From contig NZ_CP166097.1 in NCBI RefSeq assembly GCF_041228105.1, positions 1,860,001-1,924,000 of the forward strand: a DNA stretch of 64,000 nt, given 5' to 3'. Below, one piece after another: positions 1 to 8,680 of this stretch. This DNA is from Pectobacterium aroidearum. Lineage in GTDB: Bacteria > Pseudomonadota > Gammaproteobacteria > Enterobacterales > Enterobacteriaceae. Both the position numbers and the translations under genes were made by a program. The stretch's first letter is position 1. Each line of letters starts with the position of its first letter. The notes below the pieces were generated by a model. It made no database searches. It was given only the letters and a program-made list of their open reading frames with translations, and was not told where the DNA came from.

Positions 1-24
1 CATCTGGCTGTAAGGAGTCTCTCG

Positions 25-1212
25 TTGAAAATAGCTGAACGCGCACTGAAAATTGACCCTTTTCACGTGATGGAAGTGGCTAAAGCCGCATCACTGATGG
101 AGTCAGGGTTAACTGCTGGTGACCCTTCCATGATCCATCTGACCATTGGCGAACCGGATTTTACCGCGCCTGAGCGGGTTCAGCGGGCCGCAACAGAAGC
201 GATAAGGAAAGGCGTGACTCAGTACACGCCTGCGCTGGGGATCATGCCACTCCGTGAAAAAATAAGTGGCTGGTACAGCCAGCGCTTCGGGCTCAACGTT
301 CCATCGGAAAGAATAGTTGTGACAGCGGGGGCATCGGCTGCGTTATTGCTTACCTGTCTTGCGTTGATTGATGAAGGCGATGAGATCCTGATGCCCGACC
401 CCAGTTATCCCTGCAACCGGCATTTTGTCAGTGCAGCGGGCGGGCGCTCCGTGTTGCTTCCCACGACACCGCAAAACAGGTTCCAACTGACTGCGTCTCA
501 GGTGGCAGCTAGCTGGAGTGAAAAGACAAGGGGCGTGCTCCTGGCTTCCCCCTCAAACCCAACCGGTACATCGGTACATCCTGATGAACTAAAAAGGATT
601 CATGCTGCTGTCAAAGCGAGGAACGGGATAACCATTCTTGATGAGCTGTACCTCGGGCTCAGTTTCCAGCAGGAATTCAGCGTCAGCGGCCTGAAAATCG
701 ATAACAGCATCATCAGTATTAACAGTTTTTCGAAATACTTTTCAATGACCGGATGGCGGCTTGGATGGATGGTTGTGCCAGAGGTTCTTGTACCGGTGAT
801 TGAGCGGTTAGCGCAGAACTTCTTCCTTTGCCCAAGCACGGTTGCCCAGCATGCGGCGATCGCCTGTTTTGAACCGGACAGCATTGATGAGTACGAACAA
901 CGCCGCGCGGAGTTTAAAGCGCGCCGTGACTGGTTTATACCGGCTCTTCAGGAAGCAGGGTTCCATGTTCCTGTTCTCCCCGACGGGGCATTTTATGCAT
1001 GGGCAGACTGCACTGACTGGTGCGAAAGATGGGGCGTTCCGACAAGCTGGGAGTTCGCTTTTGAAGCAATGAAGCGAGCCCATGTAGCCATCTCTCCGGG
1101 CCGCGATTTTGGTTTTGATTCAACGGACCGGTATGTGCGGTTTTCAACCGCCAGTTCACTGGGTGAACTTGAACAGGCCATCACCCGGTTCATTGACTTA
1201 AAGAGAAGTTAG
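25..1212 (+). CDS. PLP-dependent class I/II aminotransferase
   Basis: A 395-residue fold-type I aminotransferase that should transfer an amino group using pyridoxal phosphate; the substrate cannot be read from sequence. Family features are visible: the N-terminal TIGEPDF segment, the SPSNPTGT motif near residue 175 and SFSKYFSMTGWRLGW near 235-250, whose SKYF lysine is the expected Schiff-base residue. The start is a TTG preceded by AAGGAG at 12-17. It lies upstream of an AraC regulator, a LysE-type exporter and a DUF2000 gene on the same strand, which suggests an amino-acid or amino-compound conversion and export cassette. The length is normal for AspC/ArAT-like enzymes. Family assignment is certain; the pathway is inference. 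Confidence 0.93.
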   Translation: MKIAERALKIDPFHVMEVAKAASLMESGLTAGDPSMIHLTIGEPDFTAPERVQRAATEAIRKGVTQYTPALGIMPLREKISGWYSQRFGLNVPSERIVVTAGASAALLLTCLALIDEGDEILMPDPSYPCNRHFVSAAGGRSVLLPTTPQNRFQLTASQVAASWSEKTRGVLLASPSNPTGTSVHPDELKRIHAAVKARNGITILDELYLGLSFQQEFSVSGLKIDNSIISINSFSKYFSMTGWRLGWMVVPEVLVPVIERLAQNFFLCPSTVAQHAAIACFEPDSIDEYEQRRAEFKARRDWFIPALQEAGFHVPVLPDGAFYAWADCTDWCERWGVPTSWEFAFEAMKRAHVAISPGRDFGFDSTDRYVRFSTASSLGELEQAITRFIDLKRS

Positions 1213-1349
1213 ATGGCTGACTTTACCTGTAGCTGATTCAGAAATGGCAAGGTAAAACGCATTATGGCAGCGGCATTGAGCAACTTTGTCCTAGCCGCCA
1301 GGTCCAGGGGAACGCTATCCTCTGTAAGTGATTCAATGAAGGTGATGGC

Positions 1350-2180
1350 ATGAAGAACAGATTTTTATATCTTAAAAATAATGTACTGGAAGACGTCACC
1401 TTCCTTGATGCCAGTATTCAGGATTTTTACTACAAAAAGCATTCTCACGAAGAGTATGCGATAGGGCTTATCAATACTGGAAAAATAGGTTTTAACTGCC
1501 GTGACGGGATGTTTCACATTCCGGGTGGTGGGTTGATGCAGTTAAATCCGGGAGATCCCCATGAGGGTACGCCGGACGTTGAGAGGGGCTATGATTACTG
1601 GATGCTCTACATTCCTGCATCACAAATGGCAAAAGTTGTCAGCGATTACTGCGGATTTTCCCGCTTTAAAACGTTCAACTTTTCCGGAAATGTGAGTAGG
1701 AATACGTTGTTGAGGGAACGGTATGTGAATTTTGCCGCTGCAATGCTCGGCGATCGGACAGCAGATGCTGCGTTAGAGCAGTCATTTGCAGACCTCATCC
1801 ATTGCCTGTGCAATCTGAATCTCGGCGAGGGTGCGGGTTACCATACCGGCAGGGTCGATAACCTGATCCGCCGGGCAGAGGATTATATACGGCAGAATAT
1901 TCACACGAGCCTTTCAATTGATGAAGTCAGCCAGGTCGCAGGCATTTCGAAATATCACTTCATGAGAATGTTTAAGGCACAGGTCGGCGTTACGCCTTAT
2001 CAGTACATCATTAATTGCAAGGTCAATAAAATTAAGCTTGATATTGATTCGGGCTATTCCGCAGAAAAAACGTTCAGTGAAGAGTCTTTCTTTGATCAGA
2101 GCCACTTCAATAAACGGTTCAGGGAAATATATGGCGTCACCCCAAAGGGCTATCAGCACGCCATACGCAAGGGCATTTAG
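1350..2180 (+). CDS. AraC-family transcriptional regulator
   Basis: A 276-residue regulator with a cupin-like sensor half (residues about 10-150, with HSHEEYAIG and GGGLMQLNPGDPHEG, the usual AraC_binding pattern) and a C-terminal double helix-turn-helix (about 170-270, ending SFFDQSHFNKRFREIYGVTPKGY). Such proteins bind a small ligand and activate neighbouring promoters. It starts 137 bp after the aminotransferase and ends 15 bp before the exporter gene, so it probably controls this cassette. The ligand is unknown. Confidence 0.93.
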   Translation: MKNRFLYLKNNVLEDVTFLDASIQDFYYKKHSHEEYAIGLINTGKIGFNCRDGMFHIPGGGLMQLNPGDPHEGTPDVERGYDYWMLYIPASQMAKVVSDYCGFSRFKTFNFSGNVSRNTLLRERYVNFAAAMLGDRTADAALEQSFADLIHCLCNLNLGEGAGYHTGRVDNLIRRAEDYIRQNIHTSLSIDEVSQVAGISKYHFMRMFKAQVGVTPYQYIINCKVNKIKLDIDSGYSAEKTFSEESFFDQSHFNKRFREIYGVTPKGYQHAIRKGI

Positions 2181-2195
2181 AATTTCAGGATATTT

Positions 2196-2801
2196 ATGTT
2201 AGAACTATTTATTTACGTTTTCAGTATTATGTACACGCCTGGCCCGGTAACAACCATCGCATTTAATTCAGGCATGAACCCTCGCGCGCCTTTCCGTATC
2301 GGATTCGCAACTGGCGTTGGTGTGGCAATGTATCTTCTTTTACTGGTGTGTGGTTATTCCGGGCAGGCGGTTGTCAATGAAAGCCTGCTACCCTGGATAA
2401 GCGCAGTAGGTGGCGTGTATATTCTCTACCTTGCTGTAAAAGTAATATTATCCTCAATCGAAAGTCAGGATGAAGTCGGGGGCGGCGGTAAAATCGGATT
2501 TAAATCCGGCTTTGTCATCCACTTATTTAACCCCAAAGCATGGCTGGCCGCATTGCCACTGGTCGCACTGTATTATCCTGCCAATAACATCTATGGCTGG
2601 AAACTGTTATTTATCTCTACGGTTATCGCCGTGATTTGTGGGTTTTCCTCTGTGTTTTATAACCTTGCAGGCCGATACTGCTCGAAGCTTTTTTCCAGCG
2701 GAAGGTCCCGTATGATTATCAATTACCTTATGGGAGCCCTGCTGTTATACAGTGGGTTTATGATCCTGTATGAGCATGTTTATCAACCTTTTATTCATTA
2801 A
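2196..2801 (+). CDS. LysE/RhtB-family exporter
   Basis: A 201-residue inner-membrane protein with about six hydrophobic segments. The N-terminal YTPGPVTTIAFNSGM is the LysE/RhtB signature (usually PGP near the start), and the central HLFNPKAWLAALPL matches the conserved NPK loop. Members export amino acids or related compounds by proton exchange. It lies 15 bp behind the AraC gene and 14 bp ahead of the DUF2000 gene, so co-transcription is likely. The substrate is not deducible. Confidence 0.9.
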   Translation: MLELFIYVFSIMYTPGPVTTIAFNSGMNPRAPFRIGFATGVGVAMYLLLLVCGYSGQAVVNESLLPWISAVGGVYILYLAVKVILSSIESQDEVGGGGKIGFKSGFVIHLFNPKAWLAALPLVALYYPANNIYGWKLLFISTVIAVICGFSSVFYNLAGRYCSKLFSSGRSRMIINYLMGALLLYSGFMILYEHVYQPFIH

Positions 2802-2815
2802 TTTGCGGAGGAAAT

Positions 2816-3253
2816 ATGAACGAATTATCAGAAGCACCGATTTCAGCCGGACAGAAAATGCGCATTATTGTCATCCTGCATAAAGATCTTCCGACCTGGA
2901 AAAAAATCAACGTCACATCTTTTTTAATAAGTGGCATTGCCACTCAGGAAGGTGCGACGGGAGAACCTTATACGGATGCCTCTGGCAACCATTATAATGG
3001 CATGATCACTGATCCGGTGATGGCATATGCAGTCACGGATGAAGAACTGCGGGCTACATATAATAAAGCAATGTCGCGATCAATATCTTTATCTGTTTTT
3101 ACGGAAGATATATTTAATACCTTTAATGATATCGATAACCGGGCAGTGGTTTCTGATAAGAACGCAGAAGATCTTCCTCTTGTAGGTATAGCATTCAGAG
3201 AGAAGAAAAACTCGGCTGATAAGATTGTAAAAAGCCTGACCCTTTTGAGCTGA
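2816..3253 (+). CDS. DUF2000 family protein
   Basis: A 145-residue soluble protein that fits the DUF2000 family in length and order: RIIVILHKDLPTWKKINVTSFLISG at the start, then a GxxGEPYTDASGNHY region. The family has a PTH2-like fold and no assigned reaction. It is preceded by GGAGG and follows the exporter by 14 bp, so it is the last gene of the aminotransferase/AraC/LysE cassette. The role is unknown. Confidence 0.78.
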   Translation: MNELSEAPISAGQKMRIIVILHKDLPTWKKINVTSFLISGIATQEGATGEPYTDASGNHYNGMITDPVMAYAVTDEELRATYNKAMSRSISLSVFTEDIFNTFNDIDNRAVVSDKNAEDLPLVGIAFREKKNSADKIVKSLTLLS

Positions 3254-3488
3254 TATTTGATTTTAAAAAATATCAATTTTTAATGTGGCAGCACACAAAC
3301 ATGATCCTGCGCAGTAATGGTTATTTTCCATGGATTAATATTTTTCGATAGGATGATTAAATCATCTTTCTGAACACATCATATGGATTCCGCACTTAAG
3401 AATTACCTGTAGTTATGTTTCTGAGATTTATTTCATTGTTACTGTTCATAATGATTTTATTTAAGGTTCATTAACAAGAGGAGATCAT

Positions 3489-3947
3489 ATGCCGACTTAC
3501 TATTGCTCATTTCCATCCGGTAACATCCCGGATAGTCAGAAAAATGCTATCGCCCAGGCCATTACTGAAAGACATACTGAAGCGACCGGTGCACCGGGCT
3601 GGTTTGTACAGGTAATCATCAACGAGGGAGAAGGCCAGCAGCGCTATCTGGGGGGAGAACGTTACGATGAACACGTCTGGATAAGAGCTGATATAAGGGC
3701 CGGGCGTAAGAAGGAGCAGCTTGAATCTCTGATTACCAACATCCTGAATGATGTGAGCAAAATTTCCGGTATAAGCCAGGATGACATATGGATTTATCTC
3801 AATAATCTTGAACCTGAGAACATGGCAGAATATGGCCATATCCTTCCTCCGCCCGGAAACGAGCAGTCCTGGTTTAATGCATTGCCTGAATCACTCCGCA
3901 ATCGGCTCGAAGCCCTCGGAGTTCATCCTTCCCGTTTTACCCTCTGA
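3489..3947 (+). CDS. Tautomerase-superfamily protein
   Basis: A 152-residue protein starting MPTYYCSFPSG, so the processed N-terminus would be Pro-1, the catalytic base of tautomerase-superfamily enzymes. The double-length chain with VQVIINEGE and the region near EHVWIRADIRAGR resemble the CaaD/MSAD-type branch rather than the 60-residue 4-OT type. Probable reactions are keto-enol tautomerisation or hydrolytic dehalogenation of small acids. An AAGAGGAG ribosome site precedes the ATG. The TetR gene downstream may regulate it. Confidence 0.8.
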   Translation: MPTYYCSFPSGNIPDSQKNAIAQAITERHTEATGAPGWFVQVIINEGEGQQRYLGGERYDEHVWIRADIRAGRKKEQLESLITNILNDVSKISGISQDDIWIYLNNLEPENMAEYGHILPPPGNEQSWFNALPESLRNRLEALGVHPSRFTL

Positions 3948-4063
3948 TCCACTATCACTCTCCATCAGATAAACAAACTGGTCACGCCCGGAAAACCGGC
4001 GTGACAGCCCGCATGAGCCGGTATACCCTTAATAGATTAGTCTTGTCATCTAAAGGGACCGTA

Positions 4064-4648
4064 ATGGGACGATCAAGCAAAGAGCAGTCAGTTATCAGTC
4101 GTCGGCATATCGTCGAAAATGCGAGCAGGCTGTTCCGTGCAAACGGCATCGATAATGTCAGTATCTCAGACGTTATGAAGGCAACCGGTATGACAACAGG
4201 CGGTTTTTACAAACACTTTGAGTCCAAGGAGGCGCTTGCAGCAGAAGCAGCTGATCTGGCTTTCACTGATGCCAGTAACAACTGGCAAAAAATACAGACT
4301 TCAGTACAAAGCATCACTGCATCTCAGGCAGATATAGCCTCCTATTACCTGACGCCGGTATCTGGTAAACAAAGATGCCCGATGATTTCACTGGGGAGTG
4401 ATATCAGGCAGTCAGATGATGAGGATCTTAAAGCGTGTTATACGAAAGGGCTGAAATCACTGCTTGAATCATTCGTAAAAGCGGGCGGTTCGGATGGACT
4501 GAATTCAGCACCAGAGCGTGATTTAGCCTTGTTTGCGGCTATGATTGGGGCCAGTTATCTGAATGAAGTGATTGCAGACAGAGGGCTGGCTGAACAGTTT
4601 GCGAAAGCTGTTCAACAATTAATTACTGTTGCAGAACAGGGATCTTAA
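4064..4648 (+). CDS. TetR/AcrR-family regulator
   Basis: A 194-residue repressor. The N-terminal helix-turn-helix (ASRLFRANGIDNVSISDVMKATGMTTGGFYKHFESKEALAAEA) is a canonical TetR_N domain; the C-terminal half resembles the TetR_C branch of YcdC/QacR-like proteins. The start at 4064 (MGRSSKEQS) is preferred over the upstream in-frame ATG at 4001 because it gives the standard domain spacing after AAAGGGACC. It is convergent with the isochorismatase-like gene and codirectional with the tautomerase gene. The inducer is unknown. Confidence 0.9.
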   Translation: MGRSSKEQSVISRRHIVENASRLFRANGIDNVSISDVMKATGMTTGGFYKHFESKEALAAEAADLAFTDASNNWQKIQTSVQSITASQADIASYYLTPVSGKQRCPMISLGSDIRQSDDEDLKACYTKGLKSLLESFVKAGGSDGLNSAPERDLALFAAMIGASYLNEVIADRGLAEQFAKAVQQLITVAEQGS

Positions 4649-4674
4649 CGACCCCTGTTCAGTACATTTCAGGA

Positions 4675-5310
4675 TTATTTTCCGGCAGATTTTCTAATCG
4701 CCGCAGTCAATTCTTCAGTGGTCAGTATCTCAGTTGCATACGTCGGACCATCAATATCCAGTGCTGCGTGTAGCGCTTCTTCTGAACGGGCGGACGTTGC
4801 ATCGCGAACCAGTGTCACGTGAAAGCCTAGTTCCATGCCTATACGGGCAGTGGCTTCAAGACAGGTGTTTGCCAGAAGTCCTACGCAAATTATCTTTTCT
4901 TTGCCATAGCGTTTCAGTTTGTGCTCAAGATCTGTGTTGGGAAAGCCGCTGGATCCCCAGTGTTCAGTCGCAACAACGTCACCCGGCTGAACCTGGAAAT
5001 CATCATGGAAAGTACCACCCCAAGTATCTTTGGCAAAAGCCTGACGTTCTCCTGCGCCAATCTGGTAAGGAGAAGGATATTTCCAGTCCTTGTAGTCGCC
5101 TTCCTCCCAGCGGTGATGCGGAACATGATAAACCGTTATACCTGCCTCACGGGCTGCTGAAACCACTTTGCGCAGGTTTTCATGCATGTTGTTCTTTTGA
5201 GCGAGTTCCTTAACCCAGGGATAGAGCTTTCCGCCCTCAGCAAGAAAATCATTATATAAATCAATGCACAATAAGGCTGTGATTTCTGGTTCATAGACTG
5301 GGTTTGCCAT
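4675..5310 (-). CDS. Isochorismatase-like cysteine hydrolase
   Basis: A 211-residue member of the isochorismatase-like fold. The N-terminal LLCIDLYNDF carries the expected catalytic Asp and VGLLANTCLEATAR the nucleophilic Cys. The usual catalytic Lys region reads TEHWGSSGFPNTDL without an obvious Lys, so the exact reaction is uncertain. Related enzymes hydrolyse amides or isochorismate. The start at 5310 (MANPVYEP) is chosen because AAGGAGTC lies seven bases upstream; an in-frame ATG at 5355 lacks this. Confidence 0.88.
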   Translation of the reverse strand: MANPVYEPEITALLCIDLYNDFLAEGGKLYPWVKELAQKNNMHENLRKVVSAAREAGITVYHVPHHRWEEGDYKDWKYPSPYQIGAGERQAFAKDTWGGTFHDDFQVQPGDVVATEHWGSSGFPNTDLEHKLKRYGKEKIICVGLLANTCLEATARIGMELGFHVTLVRDATSARSEEALHAALDIDGPTYATEILTTEELTAAIRKSAGK

Positions 5311-5355
5311 TCTGACTCCTTGGTACACACGTTTATGATGAAAATATATTATCAT

Positions 5356-5740
5356 TGTAATCTATTTTGGTGCAAGCATCCGGATTTTTGCTCCTGCCAC
5401 AATCCGATATCAAATTTTCTGTTGGGTCTTAGATTAGGAGGTCCAACGGCTCTTCATTCACTCTTTAAAGATTATTCCTTCTGACATTGAGGTATTGACC
5501 TAGTCCCTCTTGATTCACACAGAATGCTGCCAGCAATGTCCGCTGTTCGCTCTTAGCGGGCTATTTATTTTGGTGCCCGATCTTCGCTCATTACTGACTG
5601 TCAGGTTTAATCGTTGTAATACAGAACCTTGCCAAATCAAATCTGAGACAATGCAGAAAAGCAATAATAGTGACGGTTCCTATTCAGTATTTCACTGCTT
5701 AAAATAAGCATCGTGGCTTACTTATTCAGATAATAAATAA
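5356..5740. other. Gene-poor stretch in the first island
   Basis: No open frame here has family features or a convincing ribosome site. The stretch separates the metabolic cargo from the TraR/DUF2857/AlpA module. I looked for a third copy of the tRNA-Asn direct repeat and did not find one. Confidence 0.5.
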
Positions 5741-5768
5741 CGCGCAGAGAGAATAACTTCTCTGCGCG
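5741..5768 (-). terminator. Hairpin after TraR-like gene
   Basis: A perfect 10-bp stem (CGCGCAGAGA with TCTCTGCGCG) and an 8-base loop lie 15 bp beyond the stop of the minus-strand TraR-like gene. The U-tract after it is weak and AT-mixed. Confidence 0.6.
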
Positions 5769-5783
5769 AAGGTCATCCTGCTA

Positions 5784-5993
5784 TCAGCGCTGACGGTTCT
5801 CAAGAATAGTCTGGCATTCCGTACAGGTTGTCACGCCCGGAAGGGTTTTCCTCCGCTTCTCAGGGATGGGTTCACCGCACAAACGACAGTAATGTAATGA
5901 GGGTGTAGTTGCTGGCTTGAAACGGTTCTGTTCAATCATCTCTTCCAGACGTTGCTCATTAAATTCTTGATCGCGATCGATCTCATCTGGCAT
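5784..5993 (-). CDS. TraR/DksA C4-type zinc-finger protein
   Basis: A 69-residue protein with a C4 zinc finger, CRLCGEPIPEKRRKTLPGVTTCTEC, of the TraR/DksA type. Short relatives on plasmids, phages and integrative elements bind the secondary channel of RNA polymerase and mimic ppGpp/DksA effects. It overlaps the DUF2857 gene by 11 bases, so the two are translationally coupled. The family is clear; a regulatory effect here is inference. Confidence 0.88.
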   Translation of the reverse strand: MPDEIDRDQEFNEQRLEEMIEQNRFKPATTPSLHYCRLCGEPIPEKRRKTLPGVTTCTECQTILENRQR

Positions 5994-6567
5994 GCGATGT
6001 CCTCCTGTTTAGTGCTTCTTTCTCGCAAAGGGTGATACGGTTCCAGACGGCGGTCAGGGAAAGTCCTTTTTCGCGAGAAGACAATGATTCAGTAACCTGC
6101 ATCATTGCTTCCAACGCATTAGGTGTATCAAGGTTCTCAGTGCGTTTCTTTTGCCATGACAGCCAGATTTCAACATCAACGATTTCATCTGGAATAGGCG
6201 TTCGGCCATAAGGGATGGTGACACCCAGCAACCGGCGGCGAGTGCAGACTTCATTCGAGGTGAGGCCAAAAAAATGATTAAGGAGTGCAATAGATCCCCC
6301 CAATCTGATGGCCCGATTTATCTGCTGCTGGCGCTGCGCTTCCTGATGGGACAGCGTCAGGATTTGTTGTAGAGCGTCGTGGCGGACAGTGATCGACATA
6401 AACTGTGCCGATGCCCTGCTGACGATAAACAGTTCGTCGAGGGATAGCTGATTGAGGGCATTCAATTCGTCGAATGTGAATCCTAACGTTTCACAATAAC
6501 GAAAATTACCTTCCTTGAGTGCGGCAAGGGCGTTTGTTAACACCGCGTAATTCAGTGAGGGGAACAT
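5983..6567 (-). CDS. DUF2857-family protein
   Basis: A 194-residue protein resembling DUF2857 proteins, which occur almost only in integrative elements next to AlpA-type regulators. The central GLTSNEVCTRRRLLGVTIPYGRTPIPDEI is the most family-like part and suggests a helix-turn-helix followed by a basic stretch. Its start lies 16 bp from the AlpA stop and its end overlaps the TraR-like gene, giving a three-gene operon. No biochemical role is established. Confidence 0.75.
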   Translation of the reverse strand: MFPSLNYAVLTNALAALKEGNFRYCETLGFTFDELNALNQLSLDELFIVSRASAQFMSITVRHDALQQILTLSHQEAQRQQQINRAIRLGGSIALLNHFFGLTSNEVCTRRRLLGVTIPYGRTPIPDEIVDVEIWLSWQKKRTENLDTPNALEAMMQVTESLSSREKGLSLTAVWNRITLCEKEALNRRTSHAR

Positions 6568-6583
6568 AATGCTGTATCTCCCT

Positions 6584-6778
6584 TCAGCGCGTTAAGCGGT
6601 TAGCTAATTTGAGGTTAATCCATTCGTCAATTTCAGATTCCAGCCAGGCTACGCTGGCAGGTCCAATCTTTATTGAGGAGGGAAAGGTGCCTTCTTTCAT
6701 GTACAGGTAGATTTGCGAGCGTTTCAGACCGGTTTTTACTTCCACTTGTTTCAGACGTAATAACTGATGAGCTGTCAT
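6584..6778 (-). CDS. AlpA-family excisionase-like regulator
   Basis: A 64-residue MerR/excisionase-like winged helix: LLRLKQVEVKTGLKRSQIYLYMKEGTFPSSIKIGPASVAWLESEIDEWI. AlpA proteins activate integrase expression or act as recombination directionality factors in P4-like elements. The start at 6778 (MTAHQ) is chosen because TGGAGGT precedes it; longer starts lack support. It is first gene of the AlpA-DUF2857-TraR operon in the same island as the integrase at 9.6-10.9 kb. Confidence 0.9.
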   Translation of the reverse strand: MTAHQLLRLKQVEVKTGLKRSQIYLYMKEGTFPSSIKIGPASVAWLESEIDEWINLKLANRLTR

Positions 6779-6857
6779 AAATACCTCCAGTGCAGAAATG
6801 GGATATGCCCGGAGATGACAAAAAAACACAATGAGGAAAGGAGTGAAAGTTGAAGAG

Positions 6858-6891
6858 CCCGTATTAAGGACACCACAATCCTTAATACGGG
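6858..6891. terminator. Strong bidirectional terminator
   Basis: A perfect 13-bp stem (CCCGTATTAAGGA paired with TCCTTAATACGGG, loop of 8) is followed by TTTTT on the plus strand. It sits upstream of the AlpA operon and about 40 bp downstream of the minus-strand gene ending at 6932. Confidence 0.85.
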
Positions 6892-6931
6892 TTTTTAGAT
6901 TGAAGCGTGTAATGTCATTTTAATTGGGAGC

Positions 6932-7846
6932 CTAAACGGATGTCGGTGAACCACGTTCAAGCGCCGTTTTTAACGTATCGCCGCTGAATCGATCGGTCAT
7001 GCCTTCGTCTGAGGCCCACTGTTCAAAGATGGACAGAAGCTTATAGGGTTGCCTGATTAATGGGCTGATAGACTCATTGTTTTTACAGGCAAGCCAGAAC
7101 AATCTGGATAACGGCGTAGATATACGTGTTGAGGAGGGAGGAGAAGTATCATTTTTGGCAGGCATGCTAATTAATTTTTCAAGTTCGGCATGTTTGATGA
7201 CAAAACAGGCGTCCTTTGGTAAATCGTGAATCGGAAAATATTCTCTTTGGCTATACTGCTTTGTTTTCTGGTATGGGATGTTTTCAGTAATATGTGATGC
7301 AATATTTTTAGGAAGTCTCATGGTTTGCTGTTTTATCCTTTCGCGATACCTGATTTTCTCAAATATTTGAAAGTGATCGTCGCCGATATTGACGGTAAGA
7401 CCATAGTTAACGTGATTTTCTCCGATTACGGGTTGTGGAATACCCAGAGATCTGGCTAATAAACGTTGAACCAGAACGTATTCATAGCCGACAAGCGTTG
7501 TATCAATCACTTGTTGAGTGGGGTAAGTATATTTACCCTCGGTGGTGACGATTAAGTTTCTGTTATTGATTAAACAGTTTTTTTCGAGAATGCATAGCTG
7601 GTTAATCAAATGATTGCCTATAGGCTTAAGCTTTGCCTTAGCATTTGATGTTTTGATTCTTCGTAAGATGATTGGAGATTGGAAGTAGATCGAAAGGTTG
7701 ATATCTCCGTATAAGGCATGGCGATAAATATCAGCTTCTGTTAACGGTGAGTTTCTTACCTGAGTCGCTATCACTATGGCTTCTGGTATCGTAATCCAGC
7801 TAAATTCATCACTCGTGGTATTAAATATCCTATTTTTCGTTATCAT
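6932..7846 (-). CDS. Hypothetical integrative-element protein
   Basis: A 304-residue protein I cannot assign to a named family. No signal peptide or membrane segment is visible. The N-terminus (FSWITIPEAIVIATQVRNSPLTEADIYRHALYGDINLSIYF) looks like a helix-turn-helix-type segment found in element-encoded proteins that sit beside AlpA genes, and the rest is basic. A GGAGATGA ribosome site precedes the ATG. It lies between the AlpA operon and the Ner-like regulator, which suggests an element maintenance or regulatory role. Confidence 0.55.
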   Translation of the reverse strand: MITKNRIFNTTSDEFSWITIPEAIVIATQVRNSPLTEADIYRHALYGDINLSIYFQSPIILRRIKTSNAKAKLKPIGNHLINQLCILEKNCLINNRNLIVTTEGKYTYPTQQVIDTTLVGYEYVLVQRLLARSLGIPQPVIGENHVNYGLTVNIGDDHFQIFEKIRYRERIKQQTMRLPKNIASHITENIPYQKTKQYSQREYFPIHDLPKDACFVIKHAELEKLISMPAKNDTSPPSSTRISTPLSRLFWLACKNNESISPLIRQPYKLLSIFEQWASDEGMTDRFSGDTLKTALERGSPTSV

Positions 7847-8261
7847 GATTCATCTCCTTTATATGAAAATGATATATTGCATAGGTGGCTAACGTTTCCT
7901 TATGCAGCCATGACGTATAGATAGGATTCTGAAAATGAGGAATAGGATTAGTGAAGGGTTGTTGGGATAACGATGATGTTATTGATCGCTTTTCGCTGGC
8001 CGTCACAAAAAATGTCTAAATTAGGAAGCCATCACCAAACGAGCTATCTCGCTCATGTCGATTTTTACTCCACGCGATGCCGATTTTATTCAGATCAACA
8101 CAGTCAAAGCTCTGTATCAAAAAAGAAGGGACATACACTGAATCAGGCATATCAATTGGTTCGAGGTAATTAACGAACCAATTGATGATGTGGAATGGTT
8201 GAATCGAGTGGAGACCAGAATGTTATTCCCTGATGGTTGGCGATTAAGCCCAGCAAGTGAT
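7847..8261. other. Intergenic region with inverted repeat
   Basis: About 415 bp separate the hypothetical gene (6932-7846) from the Ner-like gene. Small frames on both strands have no family features. The one striking element is the perfect inverted repeat at 8151-8186. Confidence 0.5.
8151..8186. repeat. Perfect 13-bp inverted repeat
   Basis: ATCAATTGGTTCG at 8151-8163 is repeated in reverse complement at 8174-8186, separated by 10 bases. There is no U-tract, so an operator or recombination-protein site is as likely as a transcript hairpin. Confidence 0.8.
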
Positions 8262-8534
8262 CTAATTGTTTTTATGACGAATTTCTCGCGGAATGCGTTG
8301 CCCTTGTGAATCGAAATAACGATTCGGCCAGATTTCACTTGCCGGAATGCCCAGTGCGTCGGCGATTAGTCGTTCACCTTTCGGCCAGGGCCGGTTTAGT
8401 GCATTTGCAAGCGTTGATGAACTAAGACCCGCCTCACGTGATACGGCTGCTAACGTCGTCTTTCGTTTGCGCAGGGCTGCAATGATATCGGCAGGATGCC
8501 AGTCCATTCGTTGTTCCTGTTGTTCAATGTTCAT
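8262..8534 (-). CDS. Ner/Nlp-like DNA-binding protein
   Basis: A 90-residue protein of the Ner/SfsB (Nlp) family: DWHPADIIAALRKRKTTLAAVSREAGLSSSTLANALNRPWPKGERLIADALGIPASEIWPNRYFD. The family has one helix-turn-helix and includes the Mu Ner repressor. GAGGAGG precedes the ATG. It is divergent from the XRE gene at 8681, and the shared intergenic region holds a short inverted repeat. It is paralogous to the two Ner-like genes at 52.6 and 53.3 kb but lacks their leader RNA. Confidence 0.9.
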   Translation of the reverse strand: MNIEQQEQRMDWHPADIIAALRKRKTTLAAVSREAGLSSSTLANALNRPWPKGERLIADALGIPASEIWPNRYFDSQGQRIPREIRHKNN

Positions 8535-8557
8535 ACTTCCTCCTCTTGGATTAAAAC

Positions 8558-8575
8558 TTTACTTCTTCTAGTAAA
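8558..8575. promoter_or_regulatory. Candidate operator TTTACT-N6-AGTAAA
   Basis: A 6-bp inverted repeat with 6-bp spacer lies 24 bp upstream of the Ner-like start, between divergent regulators, where an autoregulatory operator would be expected. The arms are short, so this is tentative. Confidence 0.4.
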
Positions 8576-8680
8576 CTATATCTTTATTATGGATGAAAAA
8601 ACAACCAAAAATAAAGATAAAATTTATTTAGGAAAGAAATGCTTTAAGAAAGGCTTGTTGAGAGAAGTGATAATCAGTCT

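Noticed and set aside
5380..5560. Search for the left attachment repeat of island 1
   Set aside because: No match longer than a few bases to the 23-bp tRNA-Asn repeat was found between 1 and 11000.
7973..8173. 66-codon plus-strand open frame
   Set aside because: No ribosome site, no recognisable domain, ends in the inverted repeat at 8151.
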